Source: Phaeosaccion multiseriatum (Eukaryota; Ochrophyta, other classes). From it: a stretch of 64,000 bases of DNA. This document shows positions 30,901 through 39,237 of this stretch, one piece after another; the first letter of the stretch is position 1, and the number at the start of each line of letters is the position of its first letter. Location of the stretch: assembly GCA_965112735.1 (NCBI GenBank), contig OZ218963.1, positions 2,480,001-2,544,000 on the forward strand, read 5' to 3'. The notes beneath the pieces are model-generated. The model did not search any database and was not told the DNA's origin. It saw only the letters and a list, made by a program, of their open reading frames with translations. A program made the translations under genes and the position numbers.

Positions 30901-30994
30901 GTGGTTGTTCGACGAAGTCTCTACAAGCTTCATCGCCGGCAAGAATGCGGCGAATGTCGCCCAGAAGCGCGAGCAAAAGAAACGTAAGATGTAG
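27983..30994 (+). CDS. Large protein of unknown function (1003 aa)
   Basis: Residues ~55-260 are low-complexity and rich in Ser, Thr, Pro and Glu, ending in a basic stretch (RRTPRKTER...KKGKAKQ). Residues ~265-1000 are well-structured in composition, with aromatic-rich segments (WFMQLYTVIYLFRFD, IEWFWWTIYSK) and no family I recognise. The C-terminus is KREQKKRKM, nuclear-localisation-like. It is one of the largest genes in the virus-like block, so a structural or replication role is possible but not shown. Confidence 0.65.
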   Translation: MSMRTARMRIQESFDILMTLFLTDTSIKGKVMHCRNVVRNVPRVPKKKDGSMVSNQGGSPPPSSDASEPISDTSSSDSPTTGVTTDESASTSSSPTLRQEVPVSEDVATCDSASNEEPSRDLRIDTTASKKDSGEDTPFSIHTASPSDQESTVVLPDTGSDLPPEGLGGPALPINAEGVEESKQQDPDPPIASPRPRRTPRKTERMQGYMDNKQGGAKKGKAKQTPPPEEKGGEEEDEPIGDGVREDVDEELDAIQQGTGRFSYSTSMWGKFAIDAMTELYAPRDHSLSDTLTVESLDTPETKKHPLCSLAALHWNHYVARAWFMQLYTVIYLFRFDLGQDLKVKHTDFRSMTANDTVTPETKRLRLLRDEVMDTNGLKRDQLAVWGGLGEMAKGWDTGNEEWILLRHWRARIGTEKLPNLDQVIVNQANQLKNIAHRVIHFLRFLAVLERPPFLSYTIPDLSKEEKDRLWSLPFMRGIEPIGIRENSFIENFICWRDVSVGNGPSSKDTSVSTYRNIFQVVSHLRILDGTKGPMQQASRDIRLFSGKYYHTKGSQFTHKKKVQDFMFHEYPFILTAAMLCTRHLAVDFFCSRALQTEVTWREGEAKGTLSLVMLNQLLMGAKRKGNIVGLRTGLFQHNGGAIGGLVNDQSSQVGAVGEHLKVTVESMAKNNSAYLMKYIVHPSIEWFWWTIYSKRLQIADKPNSKRPDGFILNKHQTAVSEKDIDLFNRFFQSPFFLGTMNFHSQRHAECIWMNVIEMKESTKIDVAAYFEHSIQVAVESYNPESGGQCANRFLRNTKCANVTYGKALDTLTRKLRAILANNGGLIELNGDIDTSEQIVYVNLLLSVFFFYTMNLVHAAHTAQSGEEVDIPALLEIRDGETFRKQSQFDIFSIPFTTHFQFPGGHEPSAASCTAWLEKTLDDEMAETSISTGARLQKTLEVLRLVSKAYGRGTACTGKKELRNMIPEGLVPEWLFDEVSTSFIAGKNAANVAQKREQKKRKM

Positions 30995-31023
30995 GAAGTA
31001 GTAGTATTATATTAAGACAGAAA

Positions 31024-31605
31024 TCAAACGGCCATCGGTGCGCGAATCCTTTCATGAGGAAAGTAACCTATAAGTGAAAAGTCCTTTGAAGTCATCTCCT
31101 TCCAATCCTTGTCCTTGACGCCCTTGTCCAACCCAAGTCTGGGGAGACACAGTGAATCGCGTCGCAGCTGCTCTTTTACCGCGTCGACGTGCGTTTTGTA
31201 GATATGCGCATCCCCGAAGGAAATGATCAACTTTGCAGGTACCATACCAACCTTTTCTGCGACCAAGTGCAACAGTATACTGTAGGAAGCGATATTGTAC
31301 GGGACTCCTAAAAACAAGTCCGCACTTCGCTGGAACATGTGACACGACAGTTCAAAGTTGTCCCCAACCTTCTCCGATTGGAACTGTACAACGATACCGT
31401 GACAGGGGTGGAGTACACACTCTTCGAGTTGAAGGGGGTTATACGTCGTCATCATGATTCTCCGACTGAAGGGGTCCGTTTTTAGCAATCGGACTACCTC
31501 TTCGAGTTGATCCACGTAGCGTTCCCTTGCACTCGGATCTGTACTCGGGTTTTCCACATCTCGCTTGAAAGGTAGTCCAAAATGCCTCCAGTTATAGCCA
31601 TACAT
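31024..31605 (-). pseudogene. Thymidylate synthase, C-terminal part of the split DHFR-TS
   Basis: This carries the rest of TS: RRIMMTTYNP, the catalytic Cys in LHPCHG, QRSADLFLGVPYNIASY and the C-terminal IRAPMAV (TS usually ends in MAV or similar). The reading frame begins exactly at the transposon's 8-bp target duplication (31599-31606), and the part upstream of it in the protein lies at 35973-36822, beyond the insertion. Residues after the junction seem intact. TS makes dTMP from dUMP with methylene-tetrahydrofolate. Confidence 0.88.
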
Positions 31606-31655
31606 TCAATAACGGAAACTTAAGCAAGTAACACGTTCGAAAATTGTCTAAATGC

Positions 31656-34451
31656 CTAATCGACATTTTCTTCCTCCTCCGATGAACTCGGACGACAGAG
31701 ATACGATGGTCTTTCTAAACCCAGGAGCTGGTGAATGCCACACATCCCGATGTTTACACTAGCCATGATGTCTCTGTCGATGAAGTTCACCGGGCAAGAA
31801 GAACCGTCGTCTGTTTGAGTTTTGCACTGAAACACCCGAGAGCTCTGTCCCTCACCACTTTTATCCACCTTTTCACCACACCCGCAACACTTTTGACTTG
31901 TAAAATACTCGTCGATGAGTACCACGGGGCATCTGCATGCCAGAACTCGAAGAAGCGCCTTCTTAGGTAGACTCCCTCTACTTCCAGCTCCAAACTGCGC
32001 TCCGCCGAAGAAGACGACACGGATCGAAATTCTACCGTGTAAGCGCTCCCGAAGAAAGTCTCTTCTATCCCTTGAGGCCTGAGACAACATGTTTTCTTTG
32101 CTCATTACCCGTCCTCTTGAATCTCTCCCGCAAAGATCTCGTGCCATACGAGCGAGTTCTCGGTATTTGGCCCGATACCTGGCAAACCGTCTCTTCTTCC
32201 TGTCAATGCTGTGATACTCCTTGTAGTTTGTCTTCAAGTATTTGTAAGTACACTTGACAAACTCTTCCGCGTCCTGAAGGATACCACTCCTAAGCGAGAC
32301 ATTCATCTTCGCCTCGGACATGTCTTTCACGGCAGGAATTTCCCGTCTGCTCGCTTCGAATTTCGCCGCGTGGTTTCTTAACGAGTAGAACTTGTACTCA
32401 GAGGTTTTCTTCAAACGACCAGTTTTCTTGCAGTCCTGGGGTTTCACTCCAGAATGCACTTTTGCTCGTGTATGTGCAATGGTATTGACTCCGCCCGGGT
32501 CAACATGCACTGATTCGATGAAAGAAGCTGCGTCGTGGTGTTCGGGGGCCACTGCGGCCAATATATCATCTGGAACCTTGGCTGCCGATCGGACGAGGCC
32601 TCGGTGATGGACAGGATTCGTGATGTCAAATACTCCTGTGACACTGTCATACCCAGATTTTTCAAGCTCCGCCACTCCCGATGCGAGAGAGCCTATCGTC
32701 AATAAGAGGACATTGACTTGTTCCCCGTCCGTGGTGATGCTATTCACCAGGGACGGTATAGGCATGGTCGGATCTGCTTTTGCTCGAGCATAGTCCTGTT
32801 CGCTCGCCATCCATGGAGGTATAATTCTCAGCCCCTTCAGAATCTTCCTCTTCCTTCGAAGTACCTTTCGTCTCCCACTGGTACTATGACCACGCTTAGG
32901 TCTTGTGTCGTCTTTCACGCCCCCGACAAGGTCGAAACCTCGATTGTACCAAAAAGGGTCGCCTCTTGATGACTTCAACGATGACGACTCGATATGGTCA
33001 ATTTCATCCTCGGGAATTCCCATGTCTTTCCCAGCGGTGGTCTCCATCTTATGCACCTTGGCCGAGATCAAAGACATCGTCTCCCCGTCAATCTGTACGA
33101 AAGTGGGACTGTTCGTAAACACAGGGAGTATCGTCCATGCCTTCGGCACATTGTTCATGCCAGGCTTCTGCTTCTCCTCGTACAGGGCAGTCCGCCCATC
33201 TCGGGCCTTCTTCATGACACTCCTGAACTCCTTAGCCTGTGCCTTCGTCAATTCCTCCTTCCACGAGGGGTGGTTTTCGTCAAGTGTCTCAGGGACCCAA
33301 GAAGGGCATTCGACGATTCCTAACGCAAGGCTGTCTCGTTGTTTAAAAACACCGCCCAATGTGTAAGATGACTTCACACTCTTCTGAATGTCGTTGATTT
33401 CCTTCCACATATCGTCCCTTTGTTTTCGGACAGGTTGTTGTTGTCTCATGAACTCGCGTAGAATTGGAATCACCTTCTGAGAATATGTCGACCAGTACAG
33501 AAATCTCCCATGCGGATGTTCCTCTTTGTCCTTCTTCGGTGTCTTTGCTTTTTTCTCGGGAGGAGCACTCTTCCCTTCCTTTGAGGGTATGTCGTTGTAG
33601 AACTCCCTGAAAACATCGCCCCGGTAGAAGTGATATAGTATGAAGACGCGCCCCTTCCAATCGTCGTCCAGGCGCCCGCCCTTACGATCTGAATTAAGAC
33701 ATCGGGAGAGAACCTGTATCGCATCATCTTCTGACGTTGTCTTCAATGCCTTCACCATCGCAATCGATATCTGACCCAGAATCTTGTTGAAGAACTTCCT
33801 CGTGTCGCGAATGTCCCACATGGCTTTTTCGAGTTCGAAAGTGAGATGTGACTGGAGTCTGCCTTGAAAGTCTCCTTTGATAGATTGCCGCATTGCAGTA
33901 ACCATCACACCACTTTGAGCGTATTGTGCTCTTGAGAGGTACCCGTCTTGCAGTTCCTTTAACAACTCGGGATCGATCTGGTGGTTTGCTAGATATCCAT
34001 CGATGTCGGGATCCTTAATGAGTTTTGTCGATCTTGACGTTATTCCAAGGAATCTGGGCCAAAGTTGTTGGATATACGTCCGATTCGTGTAATGCTCAAA
34101 CTCCTTTCCATCCACGGACCCTTTCCAAGCTTTGTAGTTCAGGTAGACTGATATCAGGTGAGATATCGTACCCATCGTAGATGATGCGGCATGAATGACG
34201 TCTCGAAAGTACGTCGTAGGTAGATCCCGGACTACTCTCGTGAAAGACACAGGGATTGTGCGGTGCCTCGTATTCTTCTTTTCCTCTGGGGGTAAGTGCT
34301 CAACACATGCGAAGGAAAGAAGATCCTTTTTCGTGTTCCCGATCTTCTCTGGAGTATCCGGTTGACCGGTACCAACACTGCACCCCGGAGTATCAGATTG
34401 ACCGGTACCATCACTACTCCCCCCTCCATCGTCCTCGAGAGGTCTCTTCAT
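31656..34451 (-). CDS. Fanzor1-like RNA-guided nuclease (TnpB homologue)
   Basis: 931 aa. The C-terminal third shows a RuvC-like fold: HVDPGGVNTIAH (RuvC-I Asp, ~650), FFGGAQFG at the RuvC-II position, where no Glu is seen, IDEYFTSQKCCGCG (a Glu just before the zinc ribbon, ~847), second zinc pair CKTQTDDGSSC, and DRDIMASVN (RuvC-III Asp, ~893). Fanzor proteins are known to use a Glu displaced from the usual RuvC-II site, and IDEY is the natural candidate. The N-terminal ~600 residues are larger than in TnpB, with basic stretches. They are eukaryotic and viral relatives of TnpB that cut DNA using an RNA transcribed from the element. Start ATG 34451. Confidence 0.82.
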   Translation of the reverse strand: MKRPLEDDGGGSSDGTGQSDTPGCSVGTGQPDTPEKIGNTKKDLLSFACVEHLPPEEKKNTRHRTIPVSFTRVVRDLPTTYFRDVIHAASSTMGTISHLISVYLNYKAWKGSVDGKEFEHYTNRTYIQQLWPRFLGITSRSTKLIKDPDIDGYLANHQIDPELLKELQDGYLSRAQYAQSGVMVTAMRQSIKGDFQGRLQSHLTFELEKAMWDIRDTRKFFNKILGQISIAMVKALKTTSEDDAIQVLSRCLNSDRKGGRLDDDWKGRVFILYHFYRGDVFREFYNDIPSKEGKSAPPEKKAKTPKKDKEEHPHGRFLYWSTYSQKVIPILREFMRQQQPVRKQRDDMWKEINDIQKSVKSSYTLGGVFKQRDSLALGIVECPSWVPETLDENHPSWKEELTKAQAKEFRSVMKKARDGRTALYEEKQKPGMNNVPKAWTILPVFTNSPTFVQIDGETMSLISAKVHKMETTAGKDMGIPEDEIDHIESSSLKSSRGDPFWYNRGFDLVGGVKDDTRPKRGHSTSGRRKVLRRKRKILKGLRIIPPWMASEQDYARAKADPTMPIPSLVNSITTDGEQVNVLLLTIGSLASGVAELEKSGYDSVTGVFDITNPVHHRGLVRSAAKVPDDILAAVAPEHHDAASFIESVHVDPGGVNTIAHTRAKVHSGVKPQDCKKTGRLKKTSEYKFYSLRNHAAKFEASRREIPAVKDMSEAKMNVSLRSGILQDAEEFVKCTYKYLKTNYKEYHSIDRKKRRFARYRAKYRELARMARDLCGRDSRGRVMSKENMLSQASRDRRDFLRERLHGRISIRVVFFGGAQFGAGSRGSLPKKALLRVLACRCPVVLIDEYFTSQKCCGCGEKVDKSGEGQSSRVFQCKTQTDDGSSCPVNFIDRDIMASVNIGMCGIHQLLGLERPSYLCRPSSSEEEENVD

Positions 34452-34603
34452 TCACCCCGGAGGGTGGACGTCTACCATACGGATAGAAAATAATTGTTGG
34501 CTCCTGACCTCATTCCAATGTTTTTTTCTAATCGGGGAAGACGTGTTCAGTGTCTGTGGTACATACCCTTGAAATCATGTGGGAAAAAACGAACTGTTTG
34601 AAA

Positions 34604-35704
34604 TCAACCATTTGGGAATTCTCTCGTTGCGTCCAGAATCTTGCTTTCCCCAAGTCTAGCATGTTTCATCTCGATACACTTAAACAACCTCATGATATGC
34701 AGGCAATTGTCGAGGAAATCATAATATGACTTGTATCTGACCTTTGTCTTCTTGCCTTTCGAATTGTTCATATCCCTCTCCGATGAAAGCATTATGACAG
34801 TGTCAAGGAGTATGCGCGCTTCGAGTTCCTGGATAAAAAGAGAGGGGCTCATCGAGTGAGACTTTTCGAGATTAAGATTTGTCTTGAGCCTTCTGAAACT
34901 GGTTTCAACTGTCCACCTCTTCTTGTAGAGAGCCTGTATTCTCTTGACAGACGTATCGATGTCGGACATGCACACGTACTTCTTTCCATCAATAAAGTAT
35001 TTGTAGAGATAACAGGATTTCACTTGGCCGCCTACACTCAGGAGTAGTACATGTTGTTTGGTGCGATGATTGTGATAGAACGAGTGAGCTTCCCGGAAGG
35101 CAGTCCTCTTTAGACGAAATACGACGTGGACTTTTGCCTTCGTACACTCGAAGTATAGTGCTTTCGAGTAGTACCCTCTGTCAAATACGTGAATGTCCCC
35201 ATGTCTCGTGTGTTTAAGGTGGTCCAGAACGGAAAGTCGTTCGTTAAAATGCTTGGATACAACAGAGTCGACACATGTTCTCGTGTCCGTGTCAAACATA
35301 CTTGACAGCATGGCTAATGGTCTCTTTGCAGGACGACTTACATCACAATCATTTGTCCTCGTCTTGTATCCTTCTTTGGCGAAGGAAGGGTGAAAATGTA
35401 TTTTGGACCCATCGATGGCGAGGACTCGACACGTACGGGAACTTCTCTGAAATGATGAGTTTATTTCTTTAAAAATGTGCTCAGGTAGGCGCTTCCTGGC
35501 CCTCCCTAAAGCCTGTGGACTGAAGTTGGTCTCATTCGAACGCTTTAGAGTAAAGTCAAACCCCCGATTGTAAACGGACGCATTTGCAATACAGGAGAAA
35601 AGTGATAATGTATCGACTCCTTCCTTTCGTGCGCGCTGTCTCCACCTTTTGTCGGATGCATTTAGCTTTTGGACAAGCTTTTCTTGAAAAGTGCGTTGAG
35701 CCAT
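34604..35704 (-). CDS. IS4-type DDE transposase
   Basis: 366 aa with the DDE_Tnp_1 layout: first Asp in LAIDGSKI, second in HVFDRGYYSK (the DRGY signature), and YKKRWTVETSFRRLK, the Y-R-E-K signature with the catalytic Glu. It is the likely mobiliser of the 4,366-bp element, cutting at the terminal inverted repeats. It lies upstream of the Fanzor gene on the same strand with a 152-bp gap. Frame intact. Confidence 0.87.
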   Translation of the reverse strand: MAQRTFQEKLVQKLNASDKRWRQRARKEGVDTLSLFSCIANASVYNRGFDFTLKRSNETNFSPQALGRARKRLPEHIFKEINSSFQRSSRTCRVLAIDGSKIHFHPSFAKEGYKTRTNDCDVSRPAKRPLAMLSSMFDTDTRTCVDSVVSKHFNERLSVLDHLKHTRHGDIHVFDRGYYSKALYFECTKAKVHVVFRLKRTAFREAHSFYHNHRTKQHVLLLSVGGQVKSCYLYKYFIDGKKYVCMSDIDTSVKRIQALYKKRWTVETSFRRLKTNLNLEKSHSMSPSLFIQELEARILLDTVIMLSSERDMNNSKGKKTKVRYKSYYDFLDNCLHIMRLFKCIEMKHARLGESKILDATREFPNG

Positions 35705-35744
35705 AATTTCAAAGATACATTATTGACATATAAAAAAAGCGACG

Positions 35745-35921
35745 ATCTCATATTCGAATTCGGACCCAGGTCCTCGACGAAATGGATTTCTAAAATTAAA
35801 TTTTTTTGTGAATGACTTCAAGCTGATTTGCAACTCTACCATATCTCAAATCTTTTTCTACAAAAAGATAATTTCAGAAATCCATTTCGTCGAGGACCTG
35901 GGTCCAAATTCGAATTGAAGA
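35745..35921. repeat. Foldback element, copy 2 (inside the Fanzor1 transposon)
   Basis: ATTCGAATTCGGACCCAGG... with its inverted partner ...CCTGGGTCCAAATTCGAAT. Slightly diverged from copies 1, 3 and 4. Either it hopped into the transposon or it derives from it. Confidence 0.8.
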
Positions 35922-35955
35922 TGGCCGGTTTTTTATAGCTTAAGTTTCTATATCC

Positions 35956-36822
35956 TTAAGTTTCCGTCACTGCATACATTGGGCCCATTTCTCCTTCTTT
36001 GTAGTGCACTAGACCTCTGCTGTCAAGGAATTCCCGACTAGTATTTCCCTTCCAGATGTTGACCCCCTTGTCTTCGGATTGGCGCGTCTGAGTGTCTCCC
36101 CGGAGAAAGAAAAGGAGCTCTTCAACAATGGCTTTGAAGGACATGCGTTTCGTGGTCATCAGAGGAAATCCATCTTTCATGTCGAAAGTCATCTGCTTTC
36201 CAAATGATCCCAGCGTCCCAGTTTTCGTGCGATCTTCTCTCTCGTGTCCATTTTCAAGGACATCTTTCATCACATCTAGGTATACCTGTTCATTTCCACC
36301 CGATTCTTCGACTAAACGCTTCTTTTCATAGGTTAGCACCCTGTAAGAAAGCCTTTCACGCTCATCGTAAATGAGCGGCGATGTCTCCGCGATAGAGAAT
36401 GAAGAGGGTACGAGGGGGAAAAATCGGTCACACTTGTACTGCTTTGTCTCTTCCGAGAGACTCGTCAGCACAATCCGGTCCGCCTGGTTCATAAAGTGGC
36501 GATATATCTCCTCCCCGCCGATCACGTATGTACTCTGATCAACCCTGTGTTCATCGACCCAGTTGTCTGCAGTTTGCATGTTCATGAAGGTACATCCCGA
36601 GACTGGTTCCGTTGCACTGCCCGTGACAACTATGTTCGACCTTCCCGGGAGGGGACGGTGGTTTTCCGGCAAAGAGTCGAACGTTCGACGACCCATGATC
36701 ACGGTCGTACCAGTGGTCGTCAAGCGAAAATGAGCCATGTCCCCCAGAATCTTCCAGGGAAGTTTCCCATCTTTGCCGATTCCTCGGCGAGAATCGCAAC
36801 ATGCGATCATCGAAAGAGTCAT
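35956..36822 (-). pseudogene. DHFR-TS, N-terminal part (DHFR plus start of TS), split by the transposon
   Basis: Residues 1-~175 are dihydrofolate reductase (MIACCDSRRGIGKDGKLPW, IMGRRTFDSLP). From ~190 the thymidylate synthase domain begins, with EDRTKTGTLG (substrate-binding Arg loop) and ELLFFLRGDT. Native coding ends at the 8-bp duplication (35973-35980); the last five codons belong to the transposon. The fused DHFR-TS layout is typical of plants and protists and is also found in some large viruses. Together with 31024-31605 it would form one gene if the element and one repeat were absent. In the present state TS would lack its catalytic part. Confidence 0.9.
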
Positions 36823-36926
36823 TCTGAGGTGGTAATGCGCCTATTCTATTCAGGTCATAATGCCCATTTTATACAATGCATTTTAACCTCAAAAAAAAAT
36901 ATCGATTAAGTTGCAACATCGTTTCC

Positions 36927-38552
36927 ATGGGCCTCACCGTCGAAAATGCCACTATTACAGGATCTCTCAATGCTAATCTAGGCCAATTGGCGGACGTTGA
37001 TACAAGCGTTGCAGCGACACACAATCAGGTCCTTGCGTACAACGACAACTCGGTAGACCCTACTTACTCTACGGCATATGTCACCAAGAATATCGCTCTC
37101 GACGACCTTGGGAACGTGGAGGTCGCCGCTGCCCCGACTCATCAGTCAGTACTGGTGTGGAACGATACAACGGAGGACGCTACGTACCCAACAACGTGGA
37201 TAGACAAAGGACTAAGCACGGACATGTTCGGATCGAATTTCTTTTCGACTTTGAGCACACTCGTCGAGGGAATTGTCACCACCGCAAGGTCGAAGGTACT
37301 TGGCGCACAGGGAGAGCCTCTTCTCGCCACGATGGGAATGTTCACCGGAGACGCAGGGAGCGGGGGCTTCACTTCCACCCTTGTATCAGCCGGGGACAAG
37401 AACCCCCTTTTCAAGAAGGAACCCACCGACTCCGACTTTGTATTCGTGCAGTCCCTGGACGCAGGGGAGATTCTAAACACCACCTATGCGGCGGGAACCG
37501 TTTTCCAGAGCGAGAAGGGGATCGGGGGGTTCTCGGGGCCCTCGCCATTCCCCCTAGGGTCGGACGCCTTCGCGGCAACGTCCTTCGTACTATATGCCCA
37601 ACAGGGAACCGTGGAGGTGCGCGTGATGGCCTCCTCCCTCGAAGCGGTCGTTACTCTATACCAATCCGACGGAGTCACTGTGGAAGACGGACCTATCACA
37701 CTCGACGCCTACGGCTTGGGTACACTCACCTGTAGTACCAACGACCAGTTCATACTATCATCCTCCTCGGCCGTGTTCTGTGCGTCCTCTTCGACTACAG
37801 GACAGGACAAAATGCTCATTCTGCCACCCGCCACGGAAATCATCGGGTACAACCGCAACTCCTATGTGATGACATCGGCGACCGTCAATACGAACGTTAC
37901 CTACTATCGCCGCAACGGGAACACCGGGACCGTGGTCGTCACACCCGGAACGCCCTTCTCATTAACCGCCGCCGCAGGGAACAACGCAGACTTTAACAAT
38001 AACGGGGCACTCATTCTCCGAGCAGACGCACCTATCGCCGCCTTCACGTCCAACGACTCCGTGGGAGACGAGGCCGTCGGGTTCCTGCCCCTCACTGCGC
38101 TCGCGCAACGATTCCCCAACCCATGTACCCTCGACGACGACGCGGACTATGGTGTATCGTGTGTCGCCGTGACTTCGCCCTATGAGGGTACGGCGACGAT
38201 CTACGACGACTCCGGGACCGTTGTCGATACCTTCAACTACAACCGTCCGGGCGCATTGGACCCTATCACAATCGAGAATCAGCTTCTGCCGGCGGCCGGT
38301 CGGTGGAATCCACTCGAAGTCGGTGTAGGCACTACGTATGGACCCGGAGGATACATCGAAACCAGTACGCCCGCCATGTGCATCGTCAACGCCACGTCCT
38401 CCACGGACTGGTCCGCGACTCTAGGCGACGAACTCGTTCTTCCCGGCACGATTCCAGACGAAATAAAGGCCGAGATACGCGTAGACGCCGGAGGTTTCTT
38501 GCGCCGGAGAGACGTAGACGCGAGTGGTGCCGTAACGTGGAACGTTTGCTGA
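36927..38552 (+). CDS. Fibre- or capsid-surface-like protein
   Basis: 541 aa from ATG 36927 (an in-frame ATG at 36876 is also possible). The N-terminus has two repeats of a motif seen in viral tail and fibre proteins: LGQLADVDTS...HNQVLAYND and LGNVEVAA...HQSVLVWND. The rest is Thr/Ser/Gly/Ala-rich beta-type sequence. I infer a virion surface or attachment protein. AATAAA lies at 38567-38572, just past the stop. Confidence 0.55.
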   Translation: MGLTVENATITGSLNANLGQLADVDTSVAATHNQVLAYNDNSVDPTYSTAYVTKNIALDDLGNVEVAAAPTHQSVLVWNDTTEDATYPTTWIDKGLSTDMFGSNFFSTLSTLVEGIVTTARSKVLGAQGEPLLATMGMFTGDAGSGGFTSTLVSAGDKNPLFKKEPTDSDFVFVQSLDAGEILNTTYAAGTVFQSEKGIGGFSGPSPFPLGSDAFAATSFVLYAQQGTVEVRVMASSLEAVVTLYQSDGVTVEDGPITLDAYGLGTLTCSTNDQFILSSSSAVFCASSSTTGQDKMLILPPATEIIGYNRNSYVMTSATVNTNVTYYRRNGNTGTVVVTPGTPFSLTAAAGNNADFNNNGALILRADAPIAAFTSNDSVGDEAVGFLPLTALAQRFPNPCTLDDDADYGVSCVAVTSPYEGTATIYDDSGTVVDTFNYNRPGALDPITIENQLLPAAGRWNPLEVGVGTTYGPGGYIETSTPAMCIVNATSSTDWSATLGDELVLPGTIPDEIKAEIRVDAGGFLRRRDVDASGAVTWNVC

Positions 38553-38603
38553 TAGTATGAATGTTCAATAAAATTATGTCATCTCTTCGTAAACGTAGCT
38601 TTC

Positions 38604-38947
38604 ATGAAGGGGTTATTTCGATTCACTAACATAGCCTTCAATAAGATCAAGGATCTTTCAGGAGGAGCAGGTGGAAAAGTAAAACTACAGATTGGAGAGT
38701 GCTCAACGAGGCATGTTCGATATAAATGTGTAGAAAAGAAATACGACTCTTCCGCAAAAGGGGAACAACATTTCTCCCGAGCGGTGGAGTCTGTATGTAT
38801 TACAAGAAACATCCCAGAAATCAAAGTGTTCGGTCCCGATGTGCACCACATAGACTTCAGGAATATGAGCATGAAGATGGCGTATATTGAGAGTAACACG
38901 CTTGAGAAAGTAATTAGAGATAATGATCTACTTGACAATTCCGTAGG
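38604..38947 (+). pseudogene. Protein kinase N-lobe, split by IS607 insertion
   Basis: About 115 residues remain (the frame reads on to 38972 inside the element). Small N-lobe features: YKCVEKKYDSS (a Lys in the VAIK-like strand position) and MAYIESNTLEKVIRD (hinge and following helix). The break is at GG 38946-38947. The C-lobe is at 41538-41959, and the phase matches across the element. Confidence 0.55.
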
Positions 38948-39237
38948 TATGGATTTCCAATTTACAAGATAATGTGATAAAAGAGTGAATTCTTGGTACT
39001 TAAATTGAGTCGTGACTAGGAAAATTCACAGTGTTCGTTTTGGGCCATACGTGTGGACGACAACACAAACATCAAAACAAGCAGATTTCACATTTTTCTT
39101 CATCATTTGAGAAAAATAGTGTGATATTATCAGTGGTAGTGCGTTTAAGAGCTGGGGAATAAAATGTTGTGGTGTACCATATAACATCCAGTGATCATTA
39201 TACCTGATCACCCCTCAACACATGAAAGCATTCTCGA

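Larger units (their letters stand above)
31607..35972 (-). mobile_element. DNA transposon carrying Fanzor1-like and IS4-type transposase genes
   Basis: 4,366 bp inserted in DHFR-TS. Terminal inverted repeats: left CAATAACGGAAACTTAAG, right (complement) CAGTGACGGAAACTTAAG, 16 of 18 matching. Both ends are flanked by an 8-bp target duplication CATACATT (31599-31606 and 35973-35980). Cargo: a Fanzor-like protein (31656-34451) and a DDE transposase (34604-35704), both minus strand. A foldback element (35745-35921) lies between the transposase start and the right end. Eukaryotic Fanzor1 genes are known to ride in several DNA transposon types, including IS4-like ones. Intact frames and clear ends suggest a recent, possibly active element. 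Confidence 0.88.

Noticed and set aside
27983-30994. Identification as a major capsid protein
   Set aside because: I see no motif of jelly-roll or HK97 capsids; the size and position alone are not evidence.
35751-35972. Foldback at 35745 as the transposon's own terminal repeat
   Set aside because: The real ends (CAxTxACGGAAACTTAAG) lie outside it and match the far end at 31607; the foldback has no partner there.
36876-36926. Earlier start for the fibre-like protein
   Set aside because: The 17 added residues are Lys/Phe/Leu/Asn-rich upstream-type sequence; the fibre motif starts just after ATG 36927. Both remain possible.
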